Below are positions 52,243 to 63,076 of a DNA stretch of 64,000 nucleotides, one piece after another; the stretch's first letter is position 1, and each line of letters starts with the position of its first letter. Origin of the DNA: Posidonia oceanica (Eukaryota; Streptophyta; Magnoliopsida; Alismatales; Posidoniaceae); NCBI GenBank assembly GCA_037176725.1, contig JAZBRS010000029.1, forward strand, positions 122,669,001 to 122,733,000. Direction: 5' to 3'. Made by a program: the position numbers and the translations under genes. Below the pieces are notes generated by a model. It did no database searches. It was not told where the DNA came from and saw only the letters and a list, made by a program, of their open reading frames with translations.

Positions 52243-55200
52243 TGTAGACATCCCATTCTGACAGCCCGAAAGTTGGTTGTTTTCTCCTGTAGGCTCGTGT
52301 GGACTCTGGAATGGCACTCCTTTTTCCAACCCCTTTTCTAGCCCAAAACCTAGCCCAAAACCTCACCTAAATCCCAAGCCTAAACCCCAAGCCTTTTCTC
52401 ACCTTTTTTCCACCTCTTTGGCCCAAGCGCAAGCCCTTTTGCAGCCTTTTGCCAACTGAGTGCGTTGAATGCTAGAATAGGCAGCGTCCAACGTTGGACG
52501 AGCCCTGTTCCAATGTCCAACGTTGGACGCCTCCTGGTCCAGCGTCCAATGGCTCGGTTGCAGCAGCAGCTACTCCGCCCCCTTCGGCTCACCGCCCGTC
52601 CACTCCACCACCTCCCCGCACTTACTACCCGTCCCCTCTCCCACTCCATGCCATCCACTACCTTCCAAAGACCACTTACTACCCATCTCTTCTCCATTTC
52701 AGCCGATTTCTCGCTCTCTAAGCCCTCACTGCCATTTGCCGCCTCATCAGCCACCAGCGGCTTCGTCACCGCTGACTGACATGCCCATGCCCCTCCTGCC
52801 ATCCCTCGTGGCTCCCTCACACCCGGAGCACCTGCCAAAGCCTGCCAATTCCCCTCTAATCTGCTGTAATTTGCAGCAGAACCCATGCACCCATTGAACA
52901 AAACCATGCCAACCACCCTTCTTCCTGAGAGAGCACAGACCAGCACAGCCCTTTTCCACCACAATTCTCCACCTCCAGAGCGAGACCATGTGTCCACCTT
53001 CCTCCCGGACCCTTCGCCGACCTCTCCCGTGCCTCCAGCAACCCGCACGAGCTCACCGGAGTCAGCTGGTCATCCACTTCCGCAGTGCTGGTGAAGGAGG
53101 TCGACACGCCGTTCCAGGCCGCGACGAGGTAAGCTCTCTATCCCCATAGGTCGTGCACGCTAGTGTGAACCTTCCCATGCTTTTTTGCATTTTTCTGAAT
53201 CCTTTGGCCGGGATTTGTGGCCAAAATGGGGTTCAGTGTGTCGGACACACCAGCTGGTGCGTCCAACGTTGCACGTGGCATAGGCCAGCGTCTAACAGCC
53301 CCTCTTGCTCAGCTTTTGTTCTAATGCTTTCCATGCCTTGCTATTGCTTGCTATTTTATAAGTCCATGCTGTATGTCTCCCTTGCATGTTCTCTGATGCT
53401 ATGCCATGCCTATTTGCTTGTTCCATGCTTCTTTGAGTCCCTTTGCATGCCTAAATGTCCATCTACTTTCTGCCTGCGTTGGACGCCAAGGTGAGCCATG
53501 TCCAGCGTTGGACGCTGGTTCACCTAGCGTCCAACACCCCTGCTTGCTTTGCTCTGCTGCCATGCTTGCACTATGCCTATTTTTTATGCTTATTCGTGAT
53601 TCATGCTTGCTTAGAGATGCCTGGCCCTTATGGCAACCATGTTTAGGTTTTCTAGGTCTTCTCAAGTTGCATGCTTTCCTTTTTGCAAGTTTAAATCCTA
53701 TGTTCTTATGCATGTTTCCTCTTTGCTTTGTTCTTTTGGATTAAATGCTTCCTTTGCATGTTCTTGTTTGCTCTTACGTGTTTCAGTAACTGCATGCACG
53801 TAGGTGGGGTTAGAGCTGAGCTCCCCTTTAGCACAGGTAGGCTTGCATGCTTTGGTCATTGGACGCCAGAGCCTTCAGCGTCCAACGTTGGACGCTGCTG
53901 GCTCTAGCGTCCAACGTCCTGGCTCCTCATTCTTTTGTTTAAAGCTTGCATGTCGTTCTGATCTCCTTGCTTGCATGTCTTCTGCGTTTATATGCATGTC
54001 TCGCCTTAGTAGCAACCATTCTTTAGCTTCTGTGGATTATTTTGTCTATTTTATGCATGTTTCTTTGTGTGTTGTGCCTCCCAAGGCGTTGTACGCTGCT
54101 GGTGCAGGCATCCAACATTGGATGCCAGCCTAGCTCGCATCCAACACCCTAGTTGTGTCTCTGACCTGGCACAGGCCACAAGTAAGGTCTGATTGAATTT
54201 TTTATGCTTCCCTTGTTTGCTTGTTTGCCCCATGCTTATCCCTAGTAGCCCAAATGCATGTACCTATTTTTATTTACCTTTTGTATGTTTCCTTCTCTCC
54301 TCTATCTTCTGGCTTGTGTTAGACGCCTGTCACTCTGGCGTCTAACGTTGAACGCCTAGCCTACAGGCGTCCAACAACCTGCTTGCTTGGATCCTTGATT
54401 CTGGCTTGTTCCTTGCTCTGATTCCTCTTTTAATCTTCTGTTAGGTTAGTCTTGCATGTCATGCACCCATTTAGTTGCATTCTTGCATTTGTATTGCATC
54501 CATGTAACTAGATTGCATTGTTTTTCCAAAATTGCATGCTGTTTACCTCCAGCAGGTGTTGGACGCCAACAATGCTAGCGTCCAACGTTGGACGCTGGTG
54601 TTGCCAGCGTCCAATGCTTGCAGATGGCTGACAGCCATTTTAAAACACCAATTTTGCTTTGCTCGTCGTTTCTCGCGTTTTATTACTTCTTTGGCTTGCC
54701 ACAACCCCCATGCATGTTGCCCAACTCTTTTGTTTTGGTTTTGCACCTTGCTTTGCATTGTTTTCCATGTTTTGCATCGTTTTCCGTGTTTTGCATGGCT
54801 TCCCGCTCCACTGCATAGTTTTCTGTGCCCTGTTGAATCATTTTCCGCTCTTTGCCTCGTTTTCTGTGCCTCGCATTGTTTTCCACATTTTCACATCGTT
54901 TTCCGCACCTACTTCGCTTTATTGCTTGCATGTCGCCTGTATTGCTTGGTTTCCCCACAGTTTTGCTTTATCGCCTGCATCTGCATTTAAGGCTATGATG
55001 CTTACTGCTTAGGAGTTCTCACGAACCAGGGTCCGCCCAGTTCGGAACACTAGCAGCGTGGCTGAGCACATAGATAGTACGTTTATTTTCAAAGCATAGC
55101 AGATAGGCATTTATGGCATTTAGGCATTAGGCTAGCAATTCTCTGCACCAGCGCGAGATCGCCTAAGAAAGACCGACTCTCAGACGTATCGGGGTGCCTA

Positions 55201-55575
55201 ACACCTTCCCCGTGCGTAACAGGAATCCTTGTCCTTTCTCTTGCCTCGCATCGACCTTTCCTTTATCCTAGGCATAAGTCATAGCATAGCATAGCATAAC
55301 ATAGCATGGTTTAGCTTAGCATTGCATCCTTTTGCCTCTCCTTGCATCTGATTTTACATGTCTTTTCATGTATTACCCCCGGTTTTCCTTGTCTTCCAAT
55401 TCAATAGACCCAGTGGCGACTCCGATTTGTCTTATCAATTCTTTTCTTTTCTTTTGCCAGCGTTTCCGAGTCGAGTTTCTTCCCTCGGATCCAGCCGCAT
55501 ATGGTGAGCCTATTTTGATCGGTGCACGCAAGCTTTGGTAACGTGCATGGACGATCAGAATTCAGGATTACTACA
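52243..55575 (+). repeat. F: solo LTR (3.33 kb) with TSD GACCC
   Basis: It starts TGTAGACATCCC and ends GGATTACTACA, flanked by GACCC (52238-52242 and 55576-55580). No internal region follows: the D leader resumes directly, and the paralogous leader of C near 15,105 shows the unoccupied site. It belongs to the same LTR family as G. It has a C-rich block (52,560-53,100), a GTAAGC donor-like site at 53129, seven double-palindrome modules, and the conserved ends of the A/E LTRs. Solo LTRs arise by recombination between the two LTRs of one element. Confidence 0.93.
52462..54616 (+). repeat. Seven dispersed double-palindrome modules in LTR F
   Basis: Modules at about 52462-52551, 53236-53300, 53476-53536, 53857-53920, 54086-54147, 54317-54378 and 54557-54616. 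Each is about 60 bp: GTTGGACGC, loop, GCGTCCAAC, then at once GTTGGACGC, loop, GCGTCCAAC. The centre GCGTCCAACGTTGGACGC is itself an 18-bp palindrome. Loops of 9-15 nt differ between modules. Confidence 0.88.
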
Positions 55576-55580
55576 GACCC

Positions 55581-56099
55581 TAAAGAAGGTCAAAGAGTGG
55601 TACCTTTGAGCAAGAATCCCATTCAGTGTAAGCACATGCAGGTTTAATCAATCCACTAACTAATCACTTAAACAGTAAAAACAGCGATCTGCCTGAAACT
55701 TGTATTGTTTATTTTCTTGTTTGTTGCGCGATCTGCCCAGAACAGACCTTGGCTGCCGGAAGAACAAAGCTTAAGCCGCCTGTTCAGAAGGCGCCTCGCT
55801 TAGCCGCCCTATTAGCCGGTGACTTGTTTGGTCGCCTAAGTTGCAGGCAACTATAGGGTAGAATGCTCCGGTGTGCCTTGCTTGCAGGAACCTAATTATT
55901 TCTGTTGACAGGTTGCAGAAACATCAAAGCAGGAACTGTTTATTGTTTTTATTTTTACTTCCATTTTAATTGAGTCTATATTAGCTAGTGTATTGAGTTT
56001 GTAATCTCCTGTAATAGTCTAAAAAAAAAGAGGAAAAACAAAGAAAAAAAAAAGAAAGGAAAAGAAAAGAAGAAAAAAGAAAAAGAAGAAAAAGGAAAG
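55581..56099 (+). other. Leader of element D, second part
   Basis: Continues the C-like leader ('taaagaaggtcaaag', 'gcgatctgcc', 'ttgcttgcagg'). It ends in an almost pure A/G run (56,020-56,099) touching the gag ATG. Possible splice acceptors lie near 55,887 and 55,910. Confidence 0.72.
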
Positions 56100-56899
56100 A
56101 TGGAGCACATGAGCACATCTTCTACCTCTACCTCCACAGCGCAACAAGGCCTAAGCCCGGATGGGTTCTTCTTCAGGGACTCAACGTCACAAACGGAAGG
56201 GCCATGAACCTCCGGCTTCCCACGAGCCGCTGGCCGGCGAAGGTTCCCGTACGTCTCCATCCCCTTCATTTACAACACAGATACAAATGAAGAAGGAAGG
56301 GAGGCAGATCAGTCTCAAACAAGGAACGTCCCACTCGAGTTCACACATCCCGAAGCAACCTCCAATGTCGTGCCTCCCATCGTAAGTACTTCCTATCCAA
56401 CTGAGGAGGAAACCTACGAGGTCCGGTAGTCCCTGGCTCAACAACACTTCATGCACACCAGCCCACAAACCTCTACCCTCCAAGAACACCACAACTACCT
56501 ATTCCATACACCAGTCTATACGCATGCCATACCAAACCCTACCTTCCCTAACCAAGGTTTCCACCCACAATACCACACGACGCCCACCTACCCTTACATC
56601 CATCCAACTCCGCCATATACAACCCCATACATGCCACAACCTCCCGCTAATAGACAATACTACCCCACTCCACTTCCATCATCGTTCTTCCATCTGCAAC
56701 AACCTCCTGTTAACACACAATACTACCCTACACTAACCCAATCATCCTTCTTTCCCCCGCAACATAACCCGTCATTACCGCCATTCCCACAGACACACAT
56801 ACACCCGAGCCAGGGGCAATATGCCACACCAGGGACAGATCTCAAGAGGATGATCGCTGAAGCACTAGCAGAGGCCGGAGTCACTTCAAAGACACCCAT
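56100..56899 (+). pseudogene. gag: gag of element D, amino part, broken by stops and by G
   Basis: The ATG at 56100 starts 'MEHMSTSSTSTSTAQ', like the C Gag. The same frame has TGA at 56205 and TAG at 56427, then runs open from 56430 through a Tyr/Pro/Thr/His-rich region with a repeated 'QPPxNxQYYPT' motif to 'DLKRMIAEALAEAGVTSKTP'. That is the point just before the Gag core in C ('DIKRMISEALIEVGVTSKAP'). G is inserted there, so the core is missing from the window. Confidence 0.87.
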
Positions 56900-59800
56900 T
56901 GTAGTAATCTTGAATTTTGATCGTCCATGCACGATGCCAAAAGCTCGCGTGCACCGATCAAAATAGGCTCACTATATGCGGTAGGATCCAAGGGAAGAAA
57001 CTCGACTCGGAAATGCTGGCAAAAGAAGAAAAAGAAATGATAAGAAAAATCGGAGTCGCCACAAGGTCTATTGAATTGGGAGACAGGGAAAATCGAGGGT
57101 AATACATGGAAAGACATGCAAAACCGGATGCAAAGAGGGGGCAAAGGGATGCAATGCTAAGCTATACTATGCTATGCGACGCTATGCTATGACTCATGCC
57201 TAGGATAAAGGAAAGGTCGATGCGAGCCAAGAGAAAGGGCAAGGACTCCTGTTACACACGGGGAAGGTGTTAGGCACCCCCGATACGTCCGAGAGTTGGT
57301 CTTTCTTAGGCAATCTCACGCTAATGCAGGGAAATGCTAGCCTAATGCCTAAGTGCAATGAATGTCTACCTACTATGCATGGGAAATAAACGTGCTATCT
57401 ATGTGCTCAGCAGCGCTGCTAGTATTCCGAACTGGGCGGACCCTGGTTCGTGAGAACTCCTAGGCAGTAAGCATCATAGCCCTAATGTAGATGCAGACGA
57501 TAAAACAAAACTGCGGGGAAACCCAGGCAATGCAAACAACATGCAAGAGATAAACCAAAGCAGGTGCGGAAAACAGTGCGAAAGCACGGAAAACAATGCA
57601 AGGCACGGAAAACAATGCAAAAGCGTGGTGCAAAACCAAAACAGGGGCTAGGCGGCATGCATGGGGGTAGCAGTAGGTATTAGGAACGATAAAACATGGA
57701 AATCGGTGAACGAAACAAGATCAGGGTTTTAAAAGCAAGTCAAGCCAACTGCAAGGGTTGGACGCTGGCATCAGTGGCATCCAACGTTGGACACTGCCAT
57801 TGCTGGCATCCAACAACTGCTGGAGGCAGACAGCATGCAGCTTTTAGAAAATGATGCATTCTAGCTATATGGATGCAGTATAGATGCAGAAATGCAACTA
57901 GATGGGTGCATGACATGCAGGACTAACCTGACAGAAGATCAGAAGAGGAATCAGAGCAAGGGACAAGCTAGGATCAAGGATCAAAGCCAGCTGGGTGTTG
58001 GACGCCCGTGGGCATGGCGTCCAACGTTAGACGCCAAGGAGACAGGCGTCCAACACAGGCCAGAAGGAAACAAGGGGAAAAAGCATACAGATAACAAATG
58101 AAAAATAGGAACATGCATTAGGGCTAGTGGGGATAAACACAGATTGAGCACACAAGCATGGGATCACACAAAAAGTAAAAAACTTACCATCTGCAGCATG
58201 TGCCAGGCATGAAGCACAACCAGGACGTTGGACACGAGCTGTGCCGGTGTCCAATGTTGGACGCCTAGACCAGCAGCGTACAATGCCTTGGGAGGCACAA
58301 ACACACAAGAAACTTTGCAAAAAGCAAGCATACGAACTAAGGAAGCCATGGAATAATTGCAAAGAAAGCTAAGCTTGCATGTAAACACAGGAAACATGTA
58401 AACAAGGAAGAATAGAGCATCAATGCAAGCTAAAAGAAACAAGACAAAGAAGCAGGGCCGTTAGATGCTAGAGACAGCAGCATCCAACGTTGGACGCTGA
58501 AGCCTCTGGCGTCCAACGCCCGCAGAATGCAAACCCACCTGTGCTAAGGGGGAGCTCAGCTCTAAAACCCCACCTATATGCATGCAAACTACTAAGACAT
58601 GCCAGAGCAAACAGAAACATGCATAGCAAGCATACAATCCAAGAGAACAAAGAAAAAGGAAGCATGCATAGAAATAAAGGAATAAACTTGCAAAAGGAAG
58701 GCATGCAACTTGAAAGGACCTTAGCAAACCTAAGCATGGTTGCCATAGGAGCCAGGCATCTCTAAGCATACATGGAGCATGAATAAGCATCAAAAGAGGC
58801 AAGGTGCAAGCATGGCAGCAAAGCAAAGCTAATAGAGATGTTGGACGCCAGATGAGCCAGCGTCCAACGTTGGACGTGGCTCACCCAGGCGTCCAACGCA
58901 GGCAGAAAGCAAGCAGACCTAAAGCATGCAAAACTGGTCTAACCTAGGATCAAAGCATGGCACAGGCATGGCATAGCATCTGAAAGCTTGTAAAGGAGGC
59001 ATGCAACACAAACTCACAGAAACAAACCAACAGTAGAGCATGGAAAGCACTAGAACAATAGCAAAAGAAAACAGGGTGTTGGACGCTGGCCTATGCCGCG
59101 TCCAACGTTGGATGCGCCAGCTGGTGCATCCAACACACTGAACATTGTTTCAGTCAAGCGAGGCCGCCAAAACGATCCAAAACTCAATGAAAGCTTGCTA
59201 ATGAGCAAGAGTGGTTGACAACAAGCATGGTGGTATGCTTGGTGCCAAGAATAGGCAAGTGGATTGCTCCACCCACCTCCTCCTCCTCATCACCGGAAAA
59301 CTAAGTGATGGAGGGGTGTGTGCAGTGCTATGGTGCATGGAAAGCAAGGAGAAACGTTCACACTAGCATGCATGAGCCTAAGGGATGAGTGGCTAACCTT
59401 TTGGCAGCCTGGAACGGTGGTTCAACCTTCATCGCCGGTGCTACGGAAGTGGTGGCAGGGCTCACTCCGGCGAGGTCGCGGGGGCTACTGGAAGCACCGG
59501 AGAGGGTGGTGAATGGTCAAGGATGGAGATGGATCTTTGCTCTGTGCTCTGGAGTCGTCGAATTCCCTCTCTTGCAAGTGTGGTGAGTGCTGCAATGGGG
59601 AGAAGGAAGCTGTTTTGTTGCTGTGGGCATTGGTTCATGTGCAAGAGGTCAAAGTGGCAGGCGGAATTGCGGGCTTTGTAGGCGATGGCAGAGGCTGTGG
59701 GTGAGGGCGAAGCACGAGGGTTGTCAGGCAAGTGGCAGGGGCATGTTAGATGGTCGGCGGAGTCACGGCGGTGGCTGACACGAGCAGCGGAAGGCAGTGA

Positions 59801-60290
59801 GGGCGGAGTAAGTGGAATTTCAGCTGAGGGGGAAAAGATGGGTAGTAAGTGTAGTTACTCAGCCTTGGAAGGTAGTGGATGGCATGGAGTGCAAGAGGGG
59901 ACAGGTAGTAAGTGCAGGGAGGCAGTGGAGTGGACGGGCGGTGAGCCAAAGAGGGTAGAGTAGCCGCTACTACAACCGAGCCGTTGGACGCTGGAGCAGG
60001 AGGCGTCCAATGTTGGACGCTAGCACAGGGCGCGTCCAACGTTGGACGCTGCCTATGCTAGCGTACAACACGCTCAATTGGCAAAAGCTATAATGGGCTT
60101 GGGCTTGGGCTCTAAAAGGGTTTAAAAATTGCAAAAAGGCTTAGGTTAAGGCTTTTAGGGTTTGGGTAAGGTTTTAGGCTTGGAAATGGGTTAGAAAAGG
60201 GTTAGGAAAATAAGAGTGCCATTCCAGAGTCCACACGAGCCTGCAAGAGAAAACAACCAACTTCTAGGCTGTCAGAATGGGGTGTCTACA
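56900..60290 (-). repeat. 3' LTR of element G (3.39 kb)
   Basis: On the minus strand it starts TGTAGACACCCCATTCTGAC and ends AAGATTACTACA. It is colinear with F in inverse orientation (conserved U5 block at 56,930-57,060, 'gtgttaggcacccc' at 57,270, C-rich block at 59,380-59,960). It carries seven double-palindrome modules at positions equivalent to those in F. F and G thus descend from one LTR family but have diverged. Confidence 0.92.
57757..60070 (-). repeat. Seven double-palindrome modules in LTR G
   Basis: Modules at about 57757-57826, 57997-58056, 58226-58288, 58459-58520, 58840-58900, 59077-59137 and 59983-60070 (the last has an extra arm). Paired arm variants include GGACAC/GTGTCC (58230-58255) and GGATGC/GCATCC (59110-59137); other modules have unpaired changes. 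Confidence 0.87.
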
Positions 60291-60353
60291 GATGCCCCTC
60301 CCTGAGCGAGGTCAAGCATAGCGAGACCGCTGCTTAGGGTAGACAAGACACCC
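60279..60353 (-). promoter_or_regulatory. PPT and nested stem of element G
   Basis: On the minus strand the PPT 'gaggggcatc' ends at 60291. GGGGTGTC (60279-60286, in the LTR) faces GACACCC (60347-60353), with 7 paired bases. The inner hairpin CCCTAAGC/GCTCAGGG has one mismatch, unlike B and E. Confidence 0.7.
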
Positions 60354-60739
60354 TACCTGACGCCGACAGGAGCGCAAATTGCTATAAGCATGAGTCATTT
60401 ACCCGGTGGATGCACCAGAAATCGTGACTCAGAGCCACAATGCAGATGCAGATGCGAATGCTAATGCTAATGCAATGCGTGCCAGTGTAGATGCAACGTA
60501 TGCCGATGCAATTACTTACCATGCAATGCTGCTAGTAAAAGAATGCGGTTCTGGTGTAGGAGAGATGCAAAGAAAGTTGCAATGCAATGCATGAGTTCGG
60601 GGATTAGTCCGATCTCACAAAAGGGATGCCTGATAAGACTAACGGGCTTGGCATCCGAGCGGTTAGGGCTGCTAGCCCAACAAGCAAAGAGGTAGACAAA
60701 TTGACAGCTGTCAACTGAGCAGTTAGGGCTGCCAGCCCG
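60354..60739 (-). other. G 3' UTR near the PPT
   Basis: No gene. GCAATG/GATGCA-rich sequence (60,430-60,600), like A 2,880-3,340 and E 45,760-45,900, followed by 'gggctgctagccc' and 'gggctgccagcccg' motifs shared with A. Confidence 0.7.
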
Positions 60740-62500
60740 CAGGGGAATAGAAGCAGCTTGTCCTCACCTGAGGAAACAAGCAAGAAAAGAAAGGGGGAAG
60801 GCAAGCACGGGCATCGTCCGCACAAAGCGAAGCCACGCAAGGGCTGATCCTCGCACGAGGATACAGGGCAGGACTCCGAGCATATGGGGTCCGAGAAGAG
60901 CTTGTCTTCGCCTGAGGAAGCAAGCAAGAAAGGGAAAGGGGGCAAACAAGCGTGGGCATCGTCCACACGGAGCGAAGCCATGCAAGGACTGATCCTCGCA
61001 CGAGGATACAGGGCAGGACTCCGAGCATACGGGGTCCGAGAAGAGCTTGTCCTCGCCCGAGGAAGCAAGCAAGAAAGAAAGAAAGGAGGAGAGCAAGCGT
61101 GGGCATCGTCTGCACGAAGCGAAGCCACGCAAGGGCTGATCCTCGCATGAGGATACAGGGTAGGACTCCGAGCATACGGGGTCCGAGAAGAGCATGTCCT
61201 TGCTCGAGGAAGCAAGCGTAGTCTCCGTGCGGATGGAGACGGCAAAGGCTTATCCTCATCCGAGGAAGCAAGCAGGGGATTCTGCGCGGACGGAATCCAA
61301 AGGGGGGCTTGCCCTTGCCTGAGGAAGCAAACGAGCCTAATCCTTGCCCAAGGAAACAGGAGGGACTTCGTCCGCACGGAGCGAAGTCGCAGGGGGGCTC
61401 GTCCTCGCACGAGGAAGCAAGCAAAAAGAAAAAAGACTTGTCCTCGCTCGAGGAAGCAAGCAGGCGAGACCCCGTCCGCACGGAGCGGAGTGGCGCAGAA
61501 GGCAAGAAGAAAGAGGCTTGCCCTCGCCTGAGGAAGCAAGCAGGGGGGACCCCATCTGCATGGAGGGAAGTCACGTGAAAAGAAAAAGGCTTGCCCTCTC
61601 TCGAGGAAGCAAGCAAGAAAGGAAAAAGGCTTGTCCTTGCTTGAGGAAGCAAATGGGGCGGGACCCCATCTACACAGAGTGGAGTCGCATAGAAGGCAAG
61701 AAGAAAGAGGCTTGTCCTCGTTCGAGGAAGCAAGCAGGCAGGACCCCGTCCGCACGGAGGGAAGTCACACGAAAAGAAAAAGGCTTGTCCTCGCCCGAGG
61801 AAGCAAGCAAGAAAGGAAAAAGGCTTGTCCTCGCCCGAGGAAGCAAGTGGGGCGGGACCCCGTCCGCACGGAGCGGAGTCACGCAGAAGGCAAGAAGGAA
61901 GAGGCTTGTCCTTGCCCGAGGAAGCAAGCAGGCGGGACCCCGTCCGCATGGAGGGAAGTCATGCGAAAAGACAAAGGCTTGTCCTCGCCCGAGGAAGCAA
62001 GCAAGAAAGAAAAATGGCTTGTCCTCGCCCGAGGAAGCAAGCAGGGCAGGACCCCGTCCGCACGGAGCGGAGTCGCACAGAAGGCAAGAAGAAAGAGGCT
62101 TGTCCTCGCCCAAGGAAGCAAGCAGGCGAGACCCCATTCGCACGGAGGGAAGTCACGCGAAAAGAAAAAGGCTTCTCCTCGCCTGAGGAAGCAAGCAAGA
62201 AAGGAAATAGGCTTGTCCTCGCCTAAGGAAGCAAGCGGGGCACACATGCACTTATCCTCGGTCGAGGAATAAGCAAGCCTGATCCTCGCCCGAGGAAGCA
62301 AGGAACTCCTTCCGCACGGAGCTGCGCAAGGCTTGTCCTCTCACGAGGAAGCAAGCGGGTCTAATCCTCACCCGAGGAAACAGACAGGGGCTCTGTCTGC
62401 ACAGAGCCAAGCAGGGCTTGTCCTCGCCCGAGGAAGCAAACGGGCCTGACCTTGCACGAGGAAACAGGCGAAAGACTTCGTCCGCACGGAGCGAAGTCAG
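60740..62500 (-). repeat. Tandem hairpin array of element G
   Basis: Two alternating unit types. Type 1, GCTTGTCCTCGCCCGAGG followed by AAGCAAGC, has arms GCTTG/CAAGC and CCTCG/CGAGG, about 30 copies. Type 2 is built around TCCGCACGGA with longer outer arms such as GACTTCG/CGAAGTC (61364-61388, 62474-62498). Long ORFs on both strands (up to about 400 residues) are open only because the repeat is GC-rich with period near a multiple of three; they have no domain. Confidence 0.88.
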
Positions 62501-63076
62501 CAAAAAGAAGGAAAAGGGAGAGGGAGCGATACCAGAGGACAGCTAAAAAGATGCCCCTGGTATCAGGGATGATACCAAGGGACAGCCGAGGCGCCCCTAG
62601 TATCAAGAAATCAAGGAAATGCAAACAAAACTAACGTGTTTGCCAAACGAGCAGTTAGGGATACCAGCCCAGAGCGATCCAGGCAAAGGCGATTGCGGCG
62701 ATGCATGGGTCTGCAGAGGTTCTTGCGTGCATGTTGATTGCAAGGGGAGCTTTGCCGCAACTCCCTACTGAGGCTGCTGGCATGGTGCTTGCAGAGGGAA
62801 CTGCTCTAGATTTCTCGCGGGGCTGCTCTAGGCTGCTCGCATGGGCTAATGCTTTGAAGTGCTCGATGTGGGTCCTGCAACATCCTGGCAGGAAGAGATA
62901 TACAATAGGCAAGGCATGCAACACAAACAAATGGCGTGAAACATCTTTGTATTGAGTGAATCTCTGGTTACATGCCTCTGGTAGGCCAAAAAGATATAGC
63001 ATGATTCAAAAGGGCTATACAGCCAAACAACTGCACAGATGCCTAGTCAAGTCAAGCCTTCTTTGCTTTACGGGAG
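62501..63076 (-). other. G spacer with GATACC hairpins and conserved 3' UTR
   Basis: Two hairpins at 62528-62564 and 62571-62604 have GATAC/GTATC outer arms. 62,640-63,050 is conserved with B and E downstream of the DUF7745-like ORF ('ggttacatgcc', 'ggccaaaaag'). No gene. Confidence 0.72.

Noticed and set aside
52243..60290. F and G as the two LTRs of one element
   Set aside because: They are in opposite orientation, F has its own exact TSD, and G is followed by its own PPT and 3' UTR.
60604..62301. Long ORFs of up to about 408 codons on both strands
   Set aside because: They lie entirely in the G tandem array, are open in several frames at once and repeat the same short peptide. No domain is visible.
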